From the NCBI GenBank assembly GCA_030536565.1, contig JAUNPT010000065.1:1-12148 (forward strand): a stretch of 12,148 nt of DNA, read 5' to 3'. This document shows, piece after piece, positions 6,814 to 12,148 of this stretch; the first letter of the stretch is position 1, and each line of letters opens with the position of its first letter. The notes below the pieces were generated by a model that saw only the letters and a program-made list of their open reading frames with translations, was not told where the DNA came from and did no database searches. The position numbers and the translations under genes were made by a program. The stretch comes from Eubacteriales bacterium (GTDB taxonomy: Bacteria > Bacillota > Clostridia > Lachnospirales > Lachnospiraceae).

Positions 6814-8582
6814 TGAATATGCATATAAAAAGATGGAAACAAAAATGGCTGGCAGTAATGCTTGCTTTAATAACAGTGACAATGACGATTTTAGCCGGGT
6901 GTGACAGCCCGGCTATTGATGATGATATAAAAGATAGAAGCCTCACACAGGAGAGTGCAGAAGCGGCGAAAACCACACCCTATGGCGCTTATCCTGAAAC
7001 TGTTTATTATACGCTGGGCAAAATGACAAGTAACAATAATTCTAACATGCCTAAAAAAGATACCTATGAGGATAATGCATATACAAGATTCATTAAGGAT
7101 ACAATAAATGTTCAGAATGTTGATGCATTTGAAGTTACAGACTCAGAGTATGACACCAATGTCTCCATGGCAATAACTATGAACAGCATACCGGACATTA
7201 TGATTGTGCAGGATTATGATACCCTGACTAAGCTTGTTGAAACCGGAATGGTTGAAGACCTTACAGAAAGCTATAACCAATGCATCAGTGACAGGGTAAA
7301 ATCTATGTATGCCAGTTATGGCGAGAGCCTTATGGAGCTTGTAACATTTGATGGCAGGATAATGGCGCTGCCAGAGACAAATATAACAGATGGGCCGAAT
7401 ATGATATGGCTAAGAAAAGACTGGATGGATAAGCTGGGACTGTCGGAGCCTAAAACAGTCGCAGATGCGATGGCAGTCATTAAGGAATTTGTAGAAAAAG
7501 ACCCGGCTGGCAACGGTGCAGGAAATACAGTCGGTCTTGTGTGTGATACATCTCTTGCAGGGGAGTGCGGTTACAGCAGTGAATATCTGCTGGATACAAT
7601 ATTTGCAGGCTTTGGTGCTTATCCCAAGCAGTGGATTTATGATGAGAATGGCAATGTGGTCTATGGCTCTGTGACAGATGAGGCAAAGGAGGCACTCTCC
7701 TATATCAATAGTCTTTACAGGGAAAAAATCCTTGATAATAAGTTTTTATTAAGGACAAATGCAAATATAATTGAATTGGTGGAAAATGGATTGTGTGGTT
7801 CATTCTTTGGCCCATGGTGGGCACCGAATAATCCTCTTATCAATGCAGTTGATAAAAATCCTGAGGCTGTCTGGGAGCCATATCTTCTTGCGACAGATGA
7901 TACGGGTATTACGTCATACCACAGCCAGAATCCTACTTATAAATACATCGTTGTAAGAAAGGGCTATGAGTATCCGGAAATTGCAGCCAAAGTTATCAGC
8001 GTCCTATTTGATAAAATAAGGTATGAGTGCAGGGATAATGAGGAGTTTATTAAGTATTACCAGTTGAATGTTGAACCTACAGCAAGACCTTTATCTATAA
8101 ATGTTGATTATAATAATGCACTTACCACGTGTTATCAGCAGCTGAGCGATGCTTTGTCTGGTGTAATGCCGCCGTCCAGCCTTAATCTTATGGAAAGGTC
8201 TTATTATGAGGCGTGTGTGGCATACCTTAATAATAGCGGAAAAACCTATGCATTGGGAAGTGACAGTGCGACTGAGTCAGCTGCGGGCAGAAAGAATGCC
8301 GCAGCCGGACAGTGGGCGGCGTATATGTCAAGAATCAAAGCCTGTTCACTTTTAAATTCAGGCAATATCAGAATGGTTAAATCATTGTATTTTGGAACAA
8401 CAAAGACAATGAAAAGTGAGTGGTGGAAGCTAAAGGAAAAGGAAACACAGGCGTATTTAAAGATTGTATGTGGTGAAGAACCGATAGATTACTTTGATGC
8501 ATTCGCAGCTGAGTGGTATAACAGCGGTGGGAGAGATATTACAGCAGAGGTAAGTGAAGCAGTGAAAAAAGGAGTTGAATAA
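6813..8582 (+). CDS. Large extracellular solute-binding lipoprotein (LplA/aldouronate-type)
   Basis: A 589-residue secreted lipoprotein. The signal peptide (about residues 11-29) ends in the classical lipobox ILAGC, with Cys at residue 30. The mature part resembles the large family 1 binding proteins often labelled aldouronate or LplA-like: it has NSIPDIMIVQDYDTLTKLVE, GRIMALPETN and MIWLRKDWMDKLGLSEPKTV, where the ligand-binding lobes are usually recognised. It is longer than the MalE-like protein of the same operon and looks only distantly related to it. The start overlaps the stop of the MalG-like gene (TAATG), pointing to coupling. An alternative in-frame ATG at 6819 lies at better distance from AAGGGA (6805-6810) and would give 587 residues. 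It may widen the substrate range of the shared permease, bind sugar without transport, or serve another permease; none of these can be decided from sequence. Confidence 0.85.
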   Translation: MNMHIKRWKQKWLAVMLALITVTMTILAGCDSPAIDDDIKDRSLTQESAEAAKTTPYGAYPETVYYTLGKMTSNNNSNMPKKDTYEDNAYTRFIKDTINVQNVDAFEVTDSEYDTNVSMAITMNSIPDIMIVQDYDTLTKLVETGMVEDLTESYNQCISDRVKSMYASYGESLMELVTFDGRIMALPETNITDGPNMIWLRKDWMDKLGLSEPKTVADAMAVIKEFVEKDPAGNGAGNTVGLVCDTSLAGECGYSSEYLLDTIFAGFGAYPKQWIYDENGNVVYGSVTDEAKEALSYINSLYREKILDNKFLLRTNANIIELVENGLCGSFFGPWWAPNNPLINAVDKNPEAVWEPYLLATDDTGITSYHSQNPTYKYIVVRKGYEYPEIAAKVISVLFDKIRYECRDNEEFIKYYQLNVEPTARPLSINVDYNNALTTCYQQLSDALSGVMPPSSLNLMERSYYEACVAYLNNSGKTYALGSDSATESAAGRKNAAAGQWAAYMSRIKACSLLNSGNIRMVKSLYFGTTKTMKSEWWKLKEKETQAYLKIVCGEEPIDYFDAFAAEWYNSGGRDITAEVSEAVKKGVE

Positions 8583-8603
8583 TAAAAAAAATTAATATAT
8601 AAT
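8575..8603 (+). promoter_or_regulatory. Sigma-A-type promoter for the 88-residue protein gene
   Basis: TTGAAT (8575-8580, four of six consensus bases) and a perfect TATAAT (8598-8603) are 17 bases apart, the ideal spacing. The -35 box overlaps the last codons and stop of the large lipoprotein gene. The expected start of transcription near 8610 leaves a leader of about 40 bases before the ATG at 8649. Confidence 0.65.
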
Positions 8604-8648
8604 AAGCTCTATATGAGTTTAATTTAATATATTTCGGAGGAAAATCAG

Positions 8649-8915
8649 ATGACAAGAAAATATGCCGTTAAGTATAAGAGTAAATCAAAGATGTTAACAA
8701 CACCTGAGGCTGTTGCGAATACAGAGAAGGAAATTGCAGCAATTGATTTAGTTAAGTCCGTTAAGATTACAGATGAGGGACAGGTTGTTGCAGTTGAAGT
8801 TGCTGCAGAGGAAGATTTTTCACCTGTTATGGATAAGGTTGTTAATGTGTTCCGTAGAATTGATGATAAGTCAGAGGTATCATACAAATTCGGTTTAAAC
8901 CGTGACAACGGCTAA
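8649..8915 (+). CDS. Small protein of unknown function (88 aa), possible ferredoxin-like fold
   Basis: I do not recognise this protein. It has a good ribosome binding site (CGGAGG, 8635-8640, 8 bases before ATG) and its own promoter, so it is very likely real. It is small, soluble and charged, with no signal peptide, membrane segment or cysteine. By eye the predicted order is strand (KYAVKYKS), helix (about 18-32), strand (VKSVKITDEG), strand (QVVAVEVAAE), helix (about 57-70) and strand (SEVSYKFGL). This beta-alpha-beta-beta-alpha-beta order is that of ferredoxin-like folds such as HMA domains, but the metal-binding CxxC is absent. It sits 79 bases upstream of prfC, separated by a strong hairpin, so co-regulation with prfC is possible but unproven. 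A same-length antisense frame covers it and is judged a shadow. Confidence 0.75.
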   Translation: MTRKYAVKYKSKSKMLTTPEAVANTEKEIAAIDLVKSVKITDEGQVVAVEVAAEEDFSPVMDKVVNVFRRIDDKSEVSYKFGLNRDNG

Positions 8916-8935
8916 GTATTGTTAATAAGAATTTT

Positions 8936-8970
8936 GATAAGCCTGTGGTGCATGGCATCATGGGCTTGTT
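8936..8970 (+). terminator. Long stem-loop between the 88-residue protein gene and prfC
   Basis: AAGCCTGTGGTGC (8939-8951) pairs along its whole length with GCATCATGGGCTT (8955-8967), counting a few G-T wobbles, around a three-base loop ATG; up to three further outer pairs are possible. The following tract TTGTTCTATGTT is T-rich but not a clean T run. It is therefore either a weak terminator for the small gene or a leader stem upstream of prfC. The prfC ribosome binding site (AAAGGAG, 8981-8987) lies outside the stem. Confidence 0.5.
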
Positions 8971-8994
8971 CTATGTTATAAAAGGAGATTTAAA

Positions 8995-10590
8995 GTGGCT
9001 GATATTACAAGTGAAATTAAAAAAAGAAGAACCTTTGCAATTATTTCTCACCCGGATGCCGGTAAAACAACTCTGACGGAGAAGTTTTTGTTATATGGAG
9101 GAGCTATTAATCTGGCGGGCTCTGTAAAGGGTAAAAAAACTGCCAAGCATGCAGTGTCAGACTGGATGGAGATTGAAAAGGAAAGAGGTATTTCAGTTAC
9201 TTCTTCAGTTTTGCAGTTCAATTATGACGGTTACTGCATTAATATTCTTGATACACCGGGGCATGAGGATTTCTCTGAGGATACTTATCGGACACTTATG
9301 GCGGCAGATTCAGCAGTTATGGTTATTGATGCGTCTAAGGGTGTTGAAAAACAGACAATTAAGCTGTTTAAGGTATGTGTTATGAGACATATTCCGATAT
9401 TTACATTTATTAATAAAATGGACCGCGAGGCAAATGATCCATTTGAACTGCTTGATGAGATAGAGAGTGTTCTGGGAATAAGTACATGTCCTATGAACTG
9501 GCCAATTGGCTGCGGCAAGGAGTTTAAGGGTGTGTACGAAAGAAATGAGGAGAAAGTCTCTCTGTTTAAGGCAGCCATGAATGGACAGAAGGAGGTCGAG
9601 ACTAAGAAGCTTGCGGTGTCTGATTCGAAGCTGCTTGAGGAAATCGGGCAGGGATTTTTTGATAAGCTTCAGGACGATATTGAGCTTTTGGAGGGCGCAG
9701 GAGCAGAATTTAATCTTAAGGAGGTACAGGCAGGTAATCTTACTCCGGTATTCTTTGGTTCTGCACTTACAAACTTTGGTGTTGAAACATTTTTGCAGCA
9801 TTTCTTAAATATGACAACATCTCCGCTTCCAAGAAACTCCTCGGAGGGAATTATTGACCCGTTTAAAGAGGATTTTTCAGCTTTTGTATTCAAGATTCAG
9901 GCAAATATGAATAAGGCACACCGTGACAGAATTGCATTTATGAGAATCTGTTCTGGAAAATTTAAGGCAGGCATGGAAGCTAATCATGTTCAGGGAGGGA
10001 AAAAAATAAGACTTGCACAGCCGCAGCAGATGATGGCGCAGGAGCGACATATTGTAGAAGAGGCTTATGCAGGAGATATAATAGGTGTATTCGACCCGGG
10101 AATCTTTTCTATTGGTGACACAATCTGTTCATCTAACAAGAAATTTAAGTTTGATGGTATTCCAACATTTGCGCCTGAGCATTTTGCAAGGGTGCGTCAG
10201 ATGGACACTATGAAGCGTAAGCAGTTTATTAAGGGAATCAGCCAGATTGCACAGGAAGGTGCAATTCAGATTTTCCAGGAGTTTAATACAGGCATGGAGG
10301 AAATTATTGTCGGCGTTGTCGGTGTCCTTCAGTTTGAAGTGCTGGAATACCGTCTTAAGAATGAATACAACGTAGATATTAAGCTTGAACCATTGCCATA
10401 CGAGCATATACGCTGGATTGAAAATCCAGAGGAGATAGATGTTAAGCGCATAGTCGGGACATCTGATATGAAGAAGATTAAGGACTTAAAGGATAATCCG
10501 CTTCTTATATTTGCCAACAGCTGGAGTGTTAATATGGTGCTTGAAAGAAATGAAGGCCTCAGGCTTTCGGAGTTTGGAAAGAATAATTAG
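8995..10590 (+). CDS. prfC: Peptide chain release factor 3 (RF3)
   Basis: Cytoplasmic translational GTPase of 531 residues that recycles RF1 and RF2 from the ribosome after peptide release. It begins at GTG 8995, supported by AAAGGAG seven bases upstream and by the N-terminus MADITSEIKKRRTFAIISHP, which aligns with other RF3 starts. The GTPase motifs are all visible: G1 SHPDAGKTT (18-26), G2 region ERGISVTSS (63-71), G3 DTPGHEDFSEDTYR (86-99), G4 NKMDRE (140-145) and G5 GSAL (255-258). DFSEDTYR after the G3 motif distinguishes RF3 from EF-G. The C-terminal part (QEFNTGMEEIIVGVVGVLQF onward) is the RF3-specific domain. Length matches the family (about 529 in E. coli). It ends in TAG within an AT-rich inverted repeat. 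It has no obvious functional link with the sugar operon. Confidence 0.97.
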   Translation: MADITSEIKKRRTFAIISHPDAGKTTLTEKFLLYGGAINLAGSVKGKKTAKHAVSDWMEIEKERGISVTSSVLQFNYDGYCINILDTPGHEDFSEDTYRTLMAADSAVMVIDASKGVEKQTIKLFKVCVMRHIPIFTFINKMDREANDPFELLDEIESVLGISTCPMNWPIGCGKEFKGVYERNEEKVSLFKAAMNGQKEVETKKLAVSDSKLLEEIGQGFFDKLQDDIELLEGAGAEFNLKEVQAGNLTPVFFGSALTNFGVETFLQHFLNMTTSPLPRNSSEGIIDPFKEDFSAFVFKIQANMNKAHRDRIAFMRICSGKFKAGMEANHVQGGKKIRLAQPQQMMAQERHIVEEAYAGDIIGVFDPGIFSIGDTICSSNKKFKFDGIPTFAPEHFARVRQMDTMKRKQFIKGISQIAQEGAIQIFQEFNTGMEEIIVGVVGVLQFEVLEYRLKNEYNVDIKLEPLPYEHIRWIENPEEIDVKRIVGTSDMKKIKDLKDNPLLIFANSWSVNMVLERNEGLRLSEFGKNN

Positions 10591-10611
10591 TCTGGTTGTA
10601 ATTATTTTTTT
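10578..10611 (+). terminator. AT-only terminator-like hairpin overlapping the prfC stop
   Basis: AATAATTA (10582-10589) and TAATTATT (10599-10606) are perfect inverted arms with a 9-base loop, followed by five more T bases; pairing of upstream AAAG with that T run is possible. The stem has no G-C pairs, so it would be weak. The position, directly at the prfC TAG codon and ending in a T run, supports a terminator role. Confidence 0.45.
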
Positions 10612-10626
10612 ATTATGTTAAGATTA

Positions 10627-10665
10627 ATTTAGAAAATATGCGGTTTTTAGGCATTTAGAAAGTAT
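10627..10665 (+). repeat. Short direct repeat upstream of the glucosaminidase-like gene
   Basis: ATTTAGAAAATAT (10627-10639) recurs as ATTTAGAAAGTAT (10653-10665), with one mismatch, at a period of 26 bases (about 2.5 helical turns). It lies in the 112-base gap between prfC and the next gene. A weak possible promoter, TTGTAA (10596-10601) with TAAGAT (10619-10624) 17 bases away, lies just before it. It could be a paired binding site but may be chance in AT-rich DNA. Confidence 0.3.
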
Positions 10666-10702
10666 CGTTTAACAGTGATTGAATTAAGAATAAGGTGATT
10701 AG

Positions 10703-12124
10703 ATGATTAGATTCACAAGTATACGAAAAAGAATATTTATCTGTGCAGCAGCGCTGGCCGCAGGCCTTGGCGGTTCGCTTTCATATGCAGTTATTTCAGA
10801 ACCTGTAGCTGCAGCAGCAGATGAGTCTGTTTTATATACAGGTTATATCTCGGCAAATGATGTTAATATTAGAACAGCGCCAACGACCTCAGGCAGTTCA
10901 GTAATTGCCTGTAAAAGCTATGGCTTTCAGCTTGACATATATGGAATTGAGCCGGTAAGTGATAATTATGCATGGTATGATGTTGGGTTTTATCTTGATG
11001 GAGAATATTGCAGAGGATATATTGCAACAGAATTTGTAACTTTAAATGATTCCGGAGGAGACGGCGACGGTGGTTATACAGAGGATATGGACTTTGAGGA
11101 ATATATTAATAATCAGGGCTTTCCGGAATCCTATAAGGAAGATTTAAGACAGCTTCATGCACAGTATCCTAAGTGGACCTTTGTTGCAGACCATACAGGT
11201 GTTGACTGGAATGTTCTTGTAGAGAATGAGAATGTTATAGGAAGGAGTCTGGTGCATAAGGATTCACCGGATTCATGGAAATCGACATCAGAAGGCTGTT
11301 ATGACTGGAGTACAGGACAGTATCATCTGTTTGATGGGTACTGGGCACAGGCCTCAAACGAGACCATACAGTATATGCTTGATCCGAGGAATTTCATTAA
11401 TCCCACTAACATATTCATGTTTGAAAGCCTTTCATATAATGGCGGATTACAGAGCGTAAGCGGAGTAAACAATATAATAGCCGGTACGTTTATGAGTGGA
11501 TATGGCGGCTATTATGACGAATTGGTTGGTTCATATGCAGACACATTAATGTCAGCTGGACGTCAGTCAGGAGTAAGCCCATATCATCTTGCTACAAGAA
11601 TTATACAGGAGCTGGGCAGTGAAAGTCCAAGTGATATTATTTCTGGAAATATAGGCGGCTATGAAGGACTGTATAATTATTATAATATTTCAGCAACAAA
11701 CGGAGCTAACTCAGCTACAGTGAATGGATTGATATATGCTTCAAGATATGATGATTCAACTCTTAGACCTTGGAATACAAGACAGAGAGCGATTGCAGGC
11801 GGTGCAATATTCCTTGGAAGCTCATACATAAATAAAGGACAGAACACCTTGTATTATCAGAAGTTTGATATCAGGGAGTTCTGGCACCAGTATATGACAC
11901 ACATATTTGCACCAAGGTCTGAGTCAGTTACGGCAAGTGCAGCATATTCTAATACGATTAAGGATAATACATCATTGGTATTTACAATTCCTGTATATGA
12001 TAATATGCCTGAAGCAGTCTGTCAGCTGCCAGAAGAAAATTATGGCAATGTCAATAATAAGTTGAGCAGCCTAAGTGTCGATGGTTTTGATTTAACACCT
12101 ACATTTGATTTATATCATAACTAG
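10703..12124 (+). CDS. Secreted SH3-domain glucosaminidase-like cell-wall protein, possibly truncated by an in-frame TAG
   Basis: Probable cell-wall hydrolase cleaving glycan strands of peptidoglycan. It has a signal peptide (about residues 1-37, ending in VAAAAD) and a bacterial SH3 domain (about 44-114, with DVNIRTAPTTSGSSVI) for wall binding. A short Gly/Asp-rich linker (117-124) follows. The central part (about 130-405) matches the endo-beta-N-acetylglucosaminidase type: FPESYKEDLRQLHAQYPKW, then SPYHLATRIIQELGSESPSD with the probable catalytic Glu at 303, and GLYNYYNISA. The last residues, LSSLSVDGFDLTPTFDLYHN, look like the start of a cadherin-like beta-sandwich repeat. The frame ends there at TAG (12122-12124), yet the next eight codons in frame read YSLIVDNS, which continues that domain. 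The catalytic domain is complete, so the product may still work, but it has probably lost its C-terminal domains. AAGGTGA (10692-10698) is the ribosome binding site. Confidence 0.85.
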   Translation: MIRFTSIRKRIFICAAALAAGLGGSLSYAVISEPVAAAADESVLYTGYISANDVNIRTAPTTSGSSVIACKSYGFQLDIYGIEPVSDNYAWYDVGFYLDGEYCRGYIATEFVTLNDSGGDGDGGYTEDMDFEEYINNQGFPESYKEDLRQLHAQYPKWTFVADHTGVDWNVLVENENVIGRSLVHKDSPDSWKSTSEGCYDWSTGQYHLFDGYWAQASNETIQYMLDPRNFINPTNIFMFESLSYNGGLQSVSGVNNIIAGTFMSGYGGYYDELVGSYADTLMSAGRQSGVSPYHLATRIIQELGSESPSDIISGNIGGYEGLYNYYNISATNGANSATVNGLIYASRYDDSTLRPWNTRQRAIAGGAIFLGSSYINKGQNTLYYQKFDIREFWHQYMTHIFAPRSESVTASAAYSNTIKDNTSLVFTIPVYDNMPEAVCQLPEENYGNVNNKLSSLSVDGFDLTPTFDLYHN

Positions 12125-12148
12125 TACAGCCTGATTGTTGATAACAGT

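Noticed and set aside
8645..8908. Antisense 87-residue frame opposite the 88-residue gene
   Set aside because: It mirrors the codons of the + strand gene; no ribosome binding site or promoter is seen for it, while the + gene has both.
9310..9801. Antisense 163-residue frame within prfC
   Set aside because: It lies wholly inside the conserved prfC gene and its product shows no recognisable domain; it is a shadow frame.
12115..12148. Stop-codon read-through or TAG recoding as the normal state
   Set aside because: The bases after TAG (TACAGC) do not match the known CAR-YYA read-through context, and prfC here also ends in TAG, so a mutation or sequence error is simpler.

Overview
The window is AT-rich, all recognisable genes lie on the + strand, and the content fits a Firmicute of the Lachnospiraceae type (Roseburia/Agathobacter/Lachnospira-like). 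The grounds are a YesN/YesM two-component pair beside a sugar ABC transporter, lipoprotein solute-binding proteins, a MalF-like permease with extra N-terminal membrane segments, strong GGAGG-type ribosome binding sites and a secreted SH3/glucosaminidase protein. The genus is inferred from general resemblance only.

Region 1 (2-3122): the 3' part of a YesN-type response regulator (end of receiver domain, AraC-type DNA-binding domain), overlapping by 8 bases a YesM-type sensor histidine kinase. Region 2 (3123-8582): a 172-base AT-rich leader with a possible promoter and a nested dyad, then a sugar-import operon: a MalE-like binding lipoprotein, a terminator-like hairpin, MalF-like and MalG-like permeases (ATGA overlap), and a second, larger binding lipoprotein of the LplA/aldouronate-type group (TAATG overlap). 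No ATPase is encoded, so a shared MsmK/MsmX-type ATPase elsewhere is presumed. The likely logic is that the two-component pair senses an extracellular glycan signal and controls the transporter.

Region 3 (8575-10611): a good sigma-A-type promoter overlapping the stop of the second lipoprotein gene drives an unrecognised 88-residue protein. A long hairpin follows, then prfC (peptide chain release factor 3, GTG start) and an AT-only terminator-like structure overlapping its stop. Region 4 (10612-12148): a secreted protein with a bacterial SH3 domain and a glucosaminidase domain. It ends at an in-frame TAG inside what looks like a C-terminal cadherin-like beta-sandwich domain; the same frame continues with matching sequence to the window edge, suggesting a nonsense mutation, a sequencing error or a shortened allele.

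No tRNA, rRNA, CRISPR array, insertion sequence or attachment site was seen. No gene-free stretch exceeds 300 bases. The most interesting points are the interrupted glucosaminidase gene, the two dissimilar binding proteins around one permease pair, the structured leader and intercistronic hairpins, and the orphan 88-residue protein.
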